From positions 1 to 64,000 of the forward strand of contig KV425592.1 of the NCBI GenBank assembly GCA_001632425.1: 64,000 bases of DNA, given 5' to 3'. Position numbers and translations under genes: made by a program. Shown piece after piece: positions 22,489 through 33,858 of this stretch. Each line of letters opens with the position of its first letter. Position 1 is the stretch's first letter. The notes under the pieces were generated by a model. It was not told where the DNA came from, made no database searches, and saw nothing but the letters and a program-made list of their open reading frames with translations. The stretch is from Neolentinus lepideus HHB14362 ss-1. Taxonomy: Eukaryota; Basidiomycota; Agaricomycetes; Gloeophyllales; Gloeophyllaceae.

Positions 22489-22961
22489 ATGTCGGACGCT
22501 GCTGTTGCTTCCTCCGAAGTCGAGATCAACGACGCATTCTTCTGCAAGCATTTCAAGGAAGTTGTGAGTCGGCTGTCTTATCCTTATCTCTATGGGGTTG
22601 AACGTTGAACGCTCAACATAATGGGTATGTAGTGCACGGAGTGCGACTTCGACGGGAGGGCCGACAACGACGCCGTCTTCGGGGTAGGTATCCTCTTGTG
22701 CGCCTGGGTGACACGACTAATATGTCGTGTGACCGCAGTTCAACCCCATGGACCGGGAAGGTCTAGAGGCTCAAGCCGCGACCTTGAACAAGGAAGGCGA
22801 TTACTGCTGCAAGAAGCACGGGTCGGCCAGTACGTCTATTATATATCCGCCATTGAGGTCATCATCTGACAATGCCAGTAGACTGCAACCAATGCTACGG
22901 ATGGAAGAAGCAGATCACTAGGGCCAGAGCTGCGGCGAAGAAGGCAGCTAAGCATAAATAA
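22489..22961 (+). CDS. Small conserved Cys-rich protein, function unknown
   Basis: Four exons (22489-22563, 22633-22683, 22739-22829, 22879-22961) read in phase into 99 residues. The order is an N-terminal lead ending NDAFFCKHFKEV, then CTECDFDGRADNDAVFGFN, DREGLEAQAATLNKEGDYCC, KKHG, CNQCYGWKKQI, and a Lys/Ala-rich tail ending KKAAKHK. Six or seven Cys and two His (CKH, CTEC, CCKKH, CNQC) suggest one or two zinc sites of no family I can name. The last intron has two possible acceptors 3 bases apart, which changes only one or two residues. The basic tail could bind nucleic acid or act in nuclear targeting; that is inference. It lies convergent to eIF3g, 240 bases away. Confidence 0.75.
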
Positions 22962-23203
22962 GCTCGACGTTTGGGAGGAACAGGCTCGCCTTTGGTTCTC
23001 CTGCGATATACCGAAGTAATAGCAATGTAAATCATCTTGTACCATAACCTTGGCACACACCAGCTGCTTGTATGACATAAATGACAGTATCACCGCCACA
23101 CACTTAGTCACGTCAGCATCGTAAGAGCATCGCATTCGTACACAATACAGTACACACATACTGGGCATCGATAGCGGGTAGAGTCGTCTAGGAGTGAAGA
23201 CAT

Positions 23204-24310
23204 TTACTTGTCCCTTGGCTGTGACCACTGGACGTTCAAAATCAAGTTATCATAACCCCTTCCATGCGTCTTCTGCATCGCGCGCTCTGCAACCGCCTTT
23301 TCATCGAAGCTAACGAAGGCGAAGCCCTTGCCAATACCCGTTTCGCGGTCGCGGCCGACATACACCCTCGCGACTCTCCCGAATGTTCCGAACAATTCGC
23401 GCAGGTCGTTCTCCTGCGTGTCCTCGGAGATATTTGTAACGCGTAATGTAGGGAGGTCGTCACGGGTTGTAGTGAGGCGTTCGCCGGGACCACGGTTGCG
23501 CATGGATGGGGGGACGTATTTGCCGCCAGTACTGGGCCCGGGCGCAGCAGCGGGCTCGGTACCGCTTGGAGCATCGTCGTCGAAGTTGGGCGTCGATTCT
23601 GGTCGACGCGTTAGATCAATCAAGAGGTTTGGAGGGGTGTATGTACCTTCCAAACCGCCGAGAGTGTCCTTGTACGGACATTTCGCAGTGAAATGTGCAC
23701 CCTTGCAAATACGACACACGACCTTTCCGGCACCAGCACGAGCAAGATTCGCCTTCACTGAGTGCTCTTGCGTCTCATCCTTCTCCGAAGACTTACGGTT
23801 TCATGAGCCAACCGCTACATAGAGATCGTGAGAGACGCACCTTGTTGCCCGCACTAAGTTTCAATGCGACATCCTCTGCTACGGTCGTTGTCGCCCGATC
23901 CGGCCCTGGCTTGTTGCCCTTCTCCTGCCCGAATTTCGCCCAGGTCTTCCGCTCAGCGACAACGTGATCGACCAAGGACTTTTGGAGGACTCGTTTTGTC
24001 TTCCTCGTAATCTGCGCTATTTACTCAGTACTCACACCTCTGAGCTTGAGATTGTATCACGCACCTTCACTTTCTTTCCGTCTTCATTTGTGGTGTACTC
24101 GATGGTTGTTCGAATACCGTTTTCATCGACGAAGTCCTCAATTTTAGGCTGATCTACGAGTAACCGTCTGGGCACTAATGCAAGGCATATTTGATGGAGT
24201 CACTTACCTATCTCGTCAACATCATCCGCCCAAGAAGTTTTCTGTGCCCTGTAATGTCCTTCTCAGATCCACGGGTACATGCAGAATCTCAAAACATACG
24301 AGCTGGCCAT
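23204..24310 (-). CDS. TIF35: Translation initiation factor eIF3 subunit G
   Basis: An RNA-binding subunit of the eIF3 complex, needed for scanning and reinitiation in the cytoplasm. The start at 24310 gives MASS, joined by an intron to the hallmark SAQKTSWADDVDEI near the N-terminus. Then come LLVDQPKIEDFVDENGIRTT and WAKFGQEKGNKPGPD, the CCHC zinc knuckle VCRICKGAHFTAKCPY, and a Pro-rich linker. The C-terminal RRM has RNP2 LRVTNISEDT and RNP1 GKGFAFVSF. It ends QWSQPRDK, as in other eIF3g proteins. Several short introns lie in the 5' half. The length of about 290 residues fits the family. Confidence 0.93.
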
Positions 24311-25607
24311 GACTGACGATGGTGAGCGCGAGAGTTTACGCGTATCTTCACAAAATTTGGGACCAACAATTCCAGTAAGGCTCCGGCCACGTGCGTATTT
24401 TTCAAACTCCCACAGGACAGTAGAGCACCGTCTCCTGCCTGCACATGTACAGCTACTACATTATTCTCGGATTTCAAGCTATCTGTGTATCTGATTCGCT
24501 CTTAAACGTCTCTTCCATGCGAGCGTTTCCCTGTAATGTCAATTCCGAAGGCAATGCAGAATCATGACATTTCCGCAAATACTTCGACAACGGAACAGTG
24601 GAAGAGTTATAAGTTCTTGGAAGGTAACGTTCACGCAGTGGGGATGCGCTTGGGATGAGAGACCACACTCCAGAATAAAGACTATGGCCAGAATTGACGT
24701 ACTCGTTCAAGAGCATGTTTTTCCAAAGCACCGCGCTTGTGGCTTCGCGTGCAAACGGGTGTCCCACTAGTGTTCTCTTAAGAAATGTTGACCTCGTTAT
24801 ACCTAGTAATCAATGTTGTGCGACACTGCAGACCTAACGTGGAATCTTTGCTCTGCTCGCGATAACATTCACTGCTCGTAGGATGTCTTGCCTCAAGATC
24901 TCTCTTCAGTCTTCTGCGCAGTCCCAAATCACTACCAAGTCAGTTCAGTACCAGCAGCAGGTCAACATATCTTTGTCCTTTCAAGATTCATAATTCCTAC
25001 GAGACGTGCTTATTCTCCAAGGTATGGCCATGGACGATAGGCGCACAGATTTGCAAGACGCTCATCCGAAGATAGAGGATTTCCTTTACAGTGGATCATT
25101 CGTGGAAGGCTTCTTCCAGCTGTAATTCTACCAGTTTCAGCAAAGGCGCTAGCAATTCGATGTCTTGTGGCCGTTCTCACTGTTTCAGACTATCGTTTTC
25201 TGCTACATCTCGGCCAGCATCAAAACGCAAGCGCTTAGCATGTGAAGCTAATGCAAGTACGGTGTCCGAGTTTACAGCACTTTCGACCAAATCCGTCTTG
25301 GGTCCCTCAATCCTATGAAACCATCTGTGCTCAATTCGCTGCGAAACTGGTCATTCAGTCTCAGACTGAATGGACGAAGTAGCTACAACCGCGATCAGGA
25401 AAGCTCTTCTACTGTGGGGAGTTAGGCGGTTGCCGAAAACGTCGTCTGTATTGGCATCCATCACTGGCAGTTGATCATCGACTGCCGGGTTTCATTCCAC
25501 GCCATCGCCCCTGGGCGTCTACTATCATTAGAGGAGCATAAATGTGGGTTCGGGGAATGTCCAGAACGCTTGCTGCTTGACTGGCAACTATTCAACAAGG
25601 AGGACGC
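24311..25607. other. Intergenic with a possible coding relic
   Basis: No intact gene. The segment from about 25040 to 25460 carries broken minus-strand coding sequence (listed separately). The left half shows nothing I recognise. Confidence 0.5.
25040..25460 (-). pseudogene. Possible degenerate gene fragment, family unknown
   Basis: The minus strand starts from an ATG near 25460 as MDANTDDVFGNRLTPHSRRA. It is soon interrupted by stops, then reads EGPKTDLVESAVNSD and TVLALASHAKRLRFDAGRDV. A possible splice or frame change near 25175 leads to PQDIELLAPLLKLVELQLEE and AFHE, then after a stop EILYLRMSVLQICAPIVHG. The amphipathic, protein-like composition over several pieces is unlikely by chance, but I cannot name the family. 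Low confidence. Confidence 0.3.
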
Positions 25608-27924
25608 ATGTCGACATACGGAGTGCCAGCCGAGCCACAGCCGGATGATATCCTATCTCAAAATATCAGATCAACACACTCACAAGATGATGCACGCCTC
25701 CAGACACAGGTTAGTGTGTTTGTCCAGTGATTCGTGGTTAGCAGCTGAGTCTGTCTCTGGAATTCGACGAATCAGGGCACGTGTTGGTCGAAATGCATGC
25801 AGCGGGTGAAAGACCACGATGAAAAGCTCGTGAGCAATTGGAAAGAAGACATGGACAACCTACTCGTATTTGTACGCGAATACCTTTGGACTAGTGTAAG
25901 TCATTGACTTGCTTGCCTCGGCCTCCAGGCGGGCCTTCTCTCGGCCGTTTTAGCTGCTTTTATCATGGAAGCTTTCAAGCTGTTGCAACAAGACACGGGA
26001 GCCGTGGGCAATGAACTCTTATTGCAGATATCCCAACAGGTCTCGAGCTTTAGGATCAATAATGGTTACATCAATAGTACTTTGCTATCATCTGTGGCGC
26101 CTGGTGCTCCGTTCGACCCTCCTGCAGAAGCAATTGTCATCAACGTGATGTGGTTCGCGAGTCTAGTATGTAGCCTTTCAGCAGCTTCAGTCGCGATTAT
26201 CATCAAGCAATGGTTGCATCAATACGCCGACTGGCCTCTGGATTCTCCTCGTGACAGTCTTCAGTTGCGACAGCTGCGCTGGATGGGTCTGAGTAAATGG
26301 GGCTTTCGTCGATTTATTGATAGCCTGTCACTACTCTTGGAAGCTGCGCTGGGATTATTCTTCGTCGGACTGTTGGTCTTCGTCTGGACTCTAAACTGTG
26401 CCCTTGCGGTGGTTGTGACCTTACTCACCGCCGTGCACATTATCGTGATCATATTGACAACTGTCCTACCAGTCCTATACGTGGACTGCCCCTATAAATC
26501 ACCTCAATCCTGGGGTTTATACAGATTACTTCAAATCTCTCTCAATAAGACGAGGCGTCCGTGGAGATTCATTATCCGCAGGCTCAAAGTAGGCCTGTAC
26601 CCCGTTTTTAAATTCCGTGTTCCTCTTTCGGATAAGGATTTCCGAGTGGGCACTGTCCATTCGTACAGCTGGAGCGAGCGAGAGCGGTCGTCCATTGACT
26701 ACGCTTCACGAGCCCGATTGGAGAAATCTTTGCTAGTGTGGGCGGACACAGCATTTGCCGATGACCAGTTCCTTCACAATGTCATTACTCCTTGTCTTCT
26801 GGATATGCCCGAACATGTTGCTACGAAGTGCGTTTCCATTATCCTGAAAGCTCGGGTCCCAGCACTATCCGTTAGCAGTCCCGACGACACTTCCTTCACC
26901 TCTCTAAAATCGGCAATGCCACTTCTGCAGCTCTTCTCCGGAAAGGATATCCCCGCAAATGAGCGAGCTCACACAGTTGCCATATTACTTTTCCGCGATC
27001 TCAAGCGCATCAGTGCTTCAGAAATCAACATCCTGCAGAGATATTTGAACACCCTATGCGCTGCACTCCGGGGTCGCGGAGCATCCGATACTTCTCGTGC
27101 TCGAGCGTTTGAGCGAATATTTGCTTTCGTGTTGGAAGAACCCCAGACGGTCCTCGCTTTGCTCTCTAGGTTTGAACTGCAAGATCTTGTGAGCGAGTTG
27201 CGCAAGCGGGAACCGCAAATTAGCGTTTTCGACCTAATGGACAATTCGGGTGAGTCTTTCAATCGTGCGCGCGACGTGCGGACGCTCACCCACACACTCA
27301 GCAAATGAGGCACTAGTCGGATACACAGCCTCACTCCTCAATACAACGTTTGATCAGAACAACTTCGCCCTGTCGCTGAAATGTTGCGTTATGATAGTCG
27401 CGTTGCGGGTGAAAGCCCCGGACTTGATCGCTCGGGATCTTTGGCAGCTTGTCCAGGAGCGGCTGTGCGATTTGATACAGGCGTTGCCGGACCGTTCGCT
27501 CTTCTTCATCAAGAGTCCAAAGTACCGACTGTATTCCATGCTTGCCACAATCGCAGCAGGGAGTCCTACCAGCATTGACGGGAGTCTGCTGAATATGTTG
27601 CATGCGGACTTCCAGACGTGGAATGAAAAGTCTATGGGGCAAGAGACAGATTGGAACCCTGAATCGCTGTCATTTCTGAAGCTGATATCTCCACTGGTTC
27701 AACCCGCTGACAACGTTATTTTCGGTGACATAGTGCAGATTTTATCCAAACACACCGCCACAGGATCCGAGACGTACTATCTCCTTCGCAGAGTGATGAG
27801 ATGGATGGAGAATCATTATTCGCAGGAAGAAGACGCAGGATATCCCTTCTGGAGTACGCTGGACGCAATGATGCTGCATGTAGCTTTAAGCCCTCTTCAT
27901 CATGAAGGAAAGACTGAGGAATAG
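25608..27924 (+). CDS. DUF6535 domain membrane protein
   Basis: Four exons (25608-25709, 25776-25871, 25929-27249, 27302-27924) join in phase into 713 residues. The N-terminus MSTYGVPAEPQPDD is followed by KDHDEKLVSNWKEDMDNLLV and FAGLLSAVLAAFIMEAFKLL. This is the start of DUF6535, with the DxDxLLVFAGLxSAVLxAF pattern and a first TM helix. Two or three more TM segments follow at roughly residues 125-145 and 190-240 (LEAALGLFFVGLLVFVWTL, HIIVIILTTVLPVLYV). The large C-terminal half is probably helical and cytosolic. The family is very common in Agaricomycetes and has no established function. A truncated, frameshifted paralog lies inverted at 33.9-35.1 kb. It is convergent with the racemase gene, with only 56 bases between their stops. 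Confidence 0.87.
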
Positions 27925-27980
27925 GAGAATGCGTCAGGCAGAGACAGCTCTGTATGTATTAACAGTGAGTATAAAACAGG

Positions 27981-28808
27981 CTACTCCTGTCCTAAGACAC
28001 CTCGTTTTGTCTTCCTTGTCAAGCCAGAAAGCAGTTCTAAACCAGCCTTGGCACCGTCAACCACTTCCACTGGAGGTAGACCCACGAATTGCACGGTAGA
28101 CTTGACTAGCCGTTCCATGCCTGCCATGCCTATCACCATCCAAAGCTCACAGACTCTGCGATGCAATGAAAAATACGAGAACAGACTCACCCGCACATCC
28201 TAAAACAATCACATCCGCTCCCTTCGTCGCAATCGCAACCGCCGAGTGCCGAATCTGCTCTTCGACATGCCCTTCGCCGTCGGTCTTGAGTTCTACTACG
28301 CCGAGGCCCGTCGTCTCCACACCCACGAATTTCGCGTTCCCGCCGAGAAACTCGATGGCGCCTTTGGTCAGGGGCACAATCCAATCGGGCCCGGTCGTTA
28401 TTATCCCGAGATGTGACCCTAGGAGAAGCCCCTGTACGAGGGACGCGTGGAATATGTTCATGACGGGTTTATTGTGCAGCTTTCTGAGCGAGTACGTCAG
28501 AGGGTGATCGCTAACTTATCCCTGTCAACATCGATCGTGTATCGACTGGAGAAGGACATACAGCAGCAGATCAGAAACCCGTCAAACTCCACAAACGAAG
28601 CGTCTTCCAACACTCTCAAGCACGCTTTTGCAGACTGCTGAGACGTCTCCTCATCATCAATCGACGGCGGAGCATCAGACGGGCCTGTAAAATATGTTAC
28701 ATGCGTTCCCGGTGGAATACAAGGTGCAAGGTTCCGTTCCAAGCCATCCGTGATTACTTGTGATGAATTTGGATTGATCAATAGAATTGAAACAGGCTCA
28801 GGCGACAT
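27981..28808 (-). CDS. DCG1: Dcg1-type Asp/Glu/hydantoin racemase family protein
   Basis: Starts at 28808 as MSPEPVSILLINPNSSQVIT, the standard beginning of hydantoin/allantoin racemase-like proteins. Then come VEFDGFLICC with the first catalytic-type Cys, an intron, DHPLTYSLRKLHNKPVMNIF, LGIITTGPDWIVP, and the second Cys motif VIVLGCAGM, completed across the last intron. It ends TRKTKRGVLGQE. Intron 1 is 49 bases with a weak donor (GTCCTT). Family members racemise hydantoins or allantoin through a pair of cysteines. The yeast relative DCG1 is controlled by nitrogen catabolite repression; its exact reaction is unproven. The ammonium transporter lies immediately upstream on the same strand, which fits a role in nitrogen supply. 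Confidence 0.85.
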
Positions 28809-29184
28809 AACCGTGTGTCTGAGTGTCGTTGAGGACAACAGGTTGGGGCATCCATGATAGCGGCGGCACTCGTACTCGTACGTACGCGACGGAAACCATT
28901 TGTGGCACGAAGACCAAAGCCCGAGAGCGGCCGCGAGTAAAACGTAAGTTATCCGAAAATGTCCGATAGTTCATGTGCAGATAGTAGTAGCATTTTATGG
29001 CACTAGTCAATATAATTAATTACATCTAATACTGAACGTCCCAACGAGAACATATGCAAGTCAACGTGTTAAAACGCAAACTTATAATGAGCAAACATGG
29101 AGAGTTGCAGAACGCAAACGAATGAGCGACAGATAATAATATAACGTTCAATACCTCACCAATCCCAAGACAGTTCCACCTCAC
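28809..29184. other. Intergenic
   Basis: 376 bases between the racemase start and the transporter stop; no gene. It holds the racemase promoter. Confidence 0.6.
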
Positions 29185-31182
29185 TCAAACCGGCTTCTCC
29201 GCAACACTCCCCTCGCTGCTCCCCTCAGTTTTCTTCACCTGGCTCACACGATGTTGAGTCATCGAATGCCTGGGCTCTCTGCCTCCACTGGCCGCATTAT
29301 CGCCGTGCGCCTCAGCATACTCCCTCACGCCACCCGCCCCAATCTCCGCCTCCAACCCAACATAGTCATACGCAAACTCGCCCATCTCCGCGTCATCAAC
29401 GCCGAGGATCTCCGTCTCCTCGTTGCAGCGCAGGCGCAGGATGCCGAAGGGGAAGAAGTGCATGAGCCAGAGGATGATCGTGGTCATAACGAACGAGTAT
29501 CCCAGGCCGGCCATCGAGTCGGCGATCTGGTAGCCGAGCTGGACGAAGTGGCGGTCGAGCCAGCCGCCGGGAATCGCGGTGGCGCCATCGAATTCGGCGA
29601 CCGAGGACTGCGCGAACAGGCCGGTCAGGACCTATATATATTTCCCAGAGTCTCGTGAGTATACGACGTTGCATTGACGCGAGAGAAGTGACCTACGTTG
29701 CCGACGATACCGCCGATAGCGTGCGAGGCAAAGATATCGAGACAGTCGTCGTAGCCGAAGATGAACTTCAGCTGGGTGGCGAAGTTGCACACCGTGCCCG
29801 CCATGAAACCGAACAACACGGCGGCGGGTGAGCCAACGAATCCTGAGCCAGGCGTGATAGCGACAAGGCCAGAGATGGCTCCGGAGCAGAAACCAACGGC
29901 CGACCATTTGCGCTCGAGGCGGTAATCCTGGTACAAATATATCAGAATTTAATGATGTATCCCCAGAGAGACCTAGCTTACCCAGAGCATCCAAGTCAGA
30001 CCGCCGACGCTAGCCGCCAAGTTCGTGACAATGCACGCCTGCACAGCACGCAAATTCGCGCTCAACGCACTGCCGCCGTTGAAGCCGAACCACCCGAACC
30101 ACAGGAAGACCGTGCCCAAAATGACATAGCTGGTGTTGTGCGGCTTGTACGCGAGGCGCTCCGTGCCGTAGCCCCTGCGCTTGCCAAGGTAGATGGAGAT
30201 AGCGAGGGCAGCGGTACCGGAGGAAATGTGCACCGGCGTGCCCCCGGCGAAATCGAGACCGCCCATGACGAACGACCACCCGTTGGAGTTCCACGTCCAG
30301 CAGGCGATGGGGTCGTACACGATGGTGCTCCAGATGAAGATGAATACGGCGACCGGACCGAGTCTGCTTCGCTCCGCAACGGCGCCGACGGCGAGGATGG
30401 GCGTGATGGCGGCGAACATCAGCTGGAAGACGCAGAACGCGATCGAGGGGATACGCGTCGACCCAATAGACGGCTTCTCAAGCACGCCCTTGAGGCCAAA
30501 GTACTTGAGGTCGCCGATGTACTTGGAGCCGGTCTCTGAGAAGGCGAGTGAGAAACCCCAGAAGAACCATTGGAAGGAGACCACGGCCAGCGCAACCATG
30601 GATAGGAAGATCATGGACAGGGCATTCTTCCGCCGTAGCAGGCCGGAATAAAAGAAGCCCACGCCTGGAATCATGATCATGACCAGCGCTGTCGAGGTCA
30701 GGACCCAGGCAATGTCACCAAGATTGTAGACATTGTCGACTCCCGTTGAAGGGTCGTACCAGTGAAGGTCGTTTGCTGTAAGACGAAAGTGGAAGTCAGC
30801 AAGATTGATATCGATACTTCTCATCGACCCTTGAGAGGAATTCCCCGCACTCGGTCTCCAAGATAGAAATCCATGCTAGCAACGCAGGTAGCGATCGACT
30901 GCAATCTGAAGGACAGTCCGAGGTATGCAGCGTCGATTACCTGGATCCCGTGACTGTTCCTCCGAAAACATGGCGGTGTCGAATATTCGCGCAACGTAAC
31001 CACAACTCTTGCTCAACCGCGAGCAGCATCCATGACCAGCGTGAACCCCAACGCTCCAAGGCATTTACACCGGCTTCGCGATGCAGTTCGCGCAAGATCA
31101 AGAGAACCGTCCACTGCACCACCCGTAACAAATCAGCCTTGTAGAGAGAACACTCACAAGTGTCGTATGAAACGTTGACCAT
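29185..31182 (-). CDS. Ammonium transporter (AMT/MEP family)
   Basis: A plasma-membrane ammonium permease. The first exon (31158-31182) encodes MVNVSYDT. A 382-base intron, long for this window, leads to exon 2, ending at 30775. Family motifs in order are YNLGDIAWVLTSTALVMIMI, PGVGFFYSGLLRRKNALSM, QWFFWGFSLAFSETG, FQLMFAAITPILAVGA, DPIACWTWNSNGW, DFAGGTPVHISSGTAALA, LWFGWFGFNGGSAL, GFCSGAISGLVAITPGSGFV and ASHAIGGIVGNV, followed by GLGYSFVMTTIILWLMHF. The AGGTPVHISSG signature and the two conserved His (PVH, SHA) of the pore are present. Eleven TM helices are expected. The C-terminal cytosolic tail is hydrophilic and ends EGSVAEKPV. Possible GATA elements lie about 180-215 bases upstream. Confidence 0.93.
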
Positions 31183-31365
31183 GGTGCCCGACTAACGCAA
31201 TACTGCGCGAATGTAGTGTCTGGCCGGTCGAACGACAAAGAGGACGTCGGGAAGAAAGGCAAAGCTATGAGCTCGGGCGAGGATATATACTGATTTACTG
31301 ATTCCACGCTGTCGGCTTTCTGGCAGACGGTTGTGCGTGCCAAGCGGGTCCGAACGAGTTCTGTT

Positions 31366-31397
31366 GTTATCGCCCAATGGCCGGGCCCCTTCTTATC
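31366..31397 (-). promoter_or_regulatory. Possible GATA-factor sites upstream of the ammonium transporter
   Basis: Two minus-strand GATAA cores (GATAAG at 31392-31397 and GATAAC near 31366-31371) lie about 180-215 bases upstream of the transporter ATG. Fungal ammonium permeases are usually activated by AreA/Nit2-type GATA factors. The sites are short and could be chance. Confidence 0.35.
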
Positions 31398-32849
31398 TTC
31401 GGTATGGGCGCTACGGCGACTCAACCGCCAGAATTTCCATTCCCAGAGGCTGCGCTCTTTGGATCACGGACAGATCTCAGGAACGAGACGCTGCTCTGCG
31501 ACGTCGGCGTCGGCATGGACGTCCTCTGGTACGTCGACGTGAATACAAAATGAATAACAAGTTGTTCATGCGCTTACCAAAGGAATAATGTGGGCAGCAG
31601 GCGGATCATTCACACTAGGACAACAGATACATATTCCGAACTAGATTGAGTTCTATGGGCCAGCCCTGGACTGGGAACGGAGTATCAAAATCCCCAAGTG
31701 ACCCTCGACACTAGTTCACGTTAAATCACGAGCAGCCTGCTATAAAATAATCACAGATGAGGCGTCGTTCTGGGGTCCTACCATATTTGGAAATTAATTC
31801 AGACTCCGCTATTTTGTCACTTGCTCCGTAGGAGTCTGGCACTACTAGTACGTATGTTTTGAAGTTAATCCTATCCTGGGCGCCGCTACTCACGAAAACT
31901 ACGTCTACCCTCTTCCGTATTTCTATGATTTTTAGCAAGGTACTAGTTACCCATTCCTTGACTCCACTAGCCCGCCACCCAACGCCACACGCAGCGGGAC
32001 GACAAAGCAGCAGATTCGCGGCTCTCCGCACTTTGATGGCGCCCTGACGCGTTATCTCGCCCCGCCCCTAGCCACAGAGTTTACACTATCTGGAAACTCG
32101 GCTTTATTCGGGTATACTTCTCCCTCCATTTTTCCTTATTTTTTCACTTCCACACGACGATACGACAACCGATCGATCAATGTTGTTCAACGTTCTTGAG
32201 CGATAGGGAGATCTTGTATACGTTTCGGCAGTTGCCGTGCCGTACACTTGAAACATATTATTATTATTGCAACTAAAACGCATGACGAACATTGTATGAG
32301 TCTAGTCGACGCTCTGTCTTTCGCTTGCCCCTAATACTTGGAAGGTGGTCGTCTCCAGTCAAACTACCCACAGAACCCATCGATCGATCTTCTCGTCGGG
32401 CGGTGCTACTGACACCGGTCCATTCACACTGTAATACACCCGTTCTCTGTCATCGCACCTCTACACCCAAAATACTGTTCTGTCTACACGGTCCCATCTC
32501 ATCTCGACCTCACATCGTTCGCTTCTCTTCTCTTCGTCTCCTACTACGGTCATCTCAGGACCTAAATATAAGCTCGAATCTACAAGCAAGTTCACAGTAT
32601 ATTTGGACATGATCAGGCAAATGTCGAAGAGGGTGGCATGTACGCAAGGCCTACGCACCACTGCTCCCGTTCCAACTGAATCTAGAATAAAAAGAGGTGC
32701 TCTCCGGCTTCAGACGGGGTAATGATTGATACTGTACGCCACGAATTTAGCAGGGGCGCACAGTCAAGTCACGGTTTCACATGGGCCCCTACTAAATTCG
32801 TTGGTACAGGGTTGCCGTGCACCCAGTCGTAAGTGTGTCCTTTCACAGC
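31398..32849. other. Intergenic
   Basis: No gene recognised in about 1.45 kb. Short motif-free open frames only. Confidence 0.5.
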
Positions 32850-33241
32850 CATCTTGCCCTCTGCTCGATCCATCGACCCGGGAACCACTCAATTGGCTCG
32901 ACCGCACGAAGCTGGCTATATATACGTCGTCGCTCGCCCCCACATGTCCGACAATGCCAGCGCTTCTACGACACCACACCGCCATGGTCACAGGCGCGGT
33001 TCGGAAAGTACCCGACGTCGCTCGCGCCCAGCAGATAGCGCCTTCAACCTACTGACTGCTCTATCTATCTCATCTTGCCCTCTCCTCGATCCGTCGACAC
33101 GGGAACCACGACACCGCCCTCAATTGGTATCTACGGCACGAAGCTTGCTATATATACGTCGTCTCTCACCTCCAAACGTCCGTCAATGCCAGCGCTTCTA
33201 CGACAACACACCGCCATAGTCACAGGCGCCATTTGGAAGGT
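32850..33241 (+). repeat. Two direct copies of a promoter-plus-start segment
   Basis: Copy A (32850-33009) and copy B (33071-33241) share CATCTTGCCCTCT, TCGATCC, CGGGAACCAC, CTCAATTGG, GCTATATATACGTCGTC and CAATGCCAGCGCTTCTACGA. Each has a TATA-like TATATATA about 35 bases before an ATG. Behind the ATG they encode MPALLRHHTAMVTGA (copy A, ATG at 32954) and MPALLRQHTAIVTGA (copy B, ATG at 33186). This resembles the first strand and start of the glycine loop of an SDR. No continuation of an SDR is visible downstream of either. They look like duplicated 5' ends of a lost gene. Confidence 0.7.
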
Positions 33242-33858
33242 ATCCGCTGATAAATTGTCGACTCCTCGGAATCACCACCGTCCGTGTTATCCAATCACAG
33301 ATCCCTGAGCTGCCGGTCTTTCGACGAATCAACGCTTTCATGGCCACACACGCGTTCTTGACGGAGTCTCCGATATACCAACCCATTAAAATCCTGCACT
33401 TGTGGTTTCTTCTCTTTTGGGTTGTGATACCGAAATTCCGCCCCAGAAGGCCGCGCGCTGTCTGCCGAGCAACGACGTCCGAAGGTAGCTCTGCGACTAT
33501 GTGGCTCCGTTGTAAAGCGCCGCAATGAATTTACCGTCATCCATTGGATCAACATTTGTTTATGTTTTCGTGTTAGGCGCTCATCACTGGCATGGGATGG
33601 AATGCGACATCGAGGCGTAGAGCGCTTCGAGGGACAACAAATTGTAGTGCGATTTGCGATTGAGGGGCGGTTCCTAATTTGTGCGTATTTAGGCTAGAAG
33701 ACACCAGTCTTCTCAGCCAGCCAGATGGACAAGCAATCCGTGGACGCATATTCAGTCGTCAATATGCCTCGCAACAACGTTCGGGACATCACCTGATTTA
33801 TCACATGTACGTCGAGGACTACTACTAATACACACATCGTACGAAATACGTAGAATAC
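33242..33858. other. Intergenic
   Basis: No supported gene. Confidence 0.5.
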
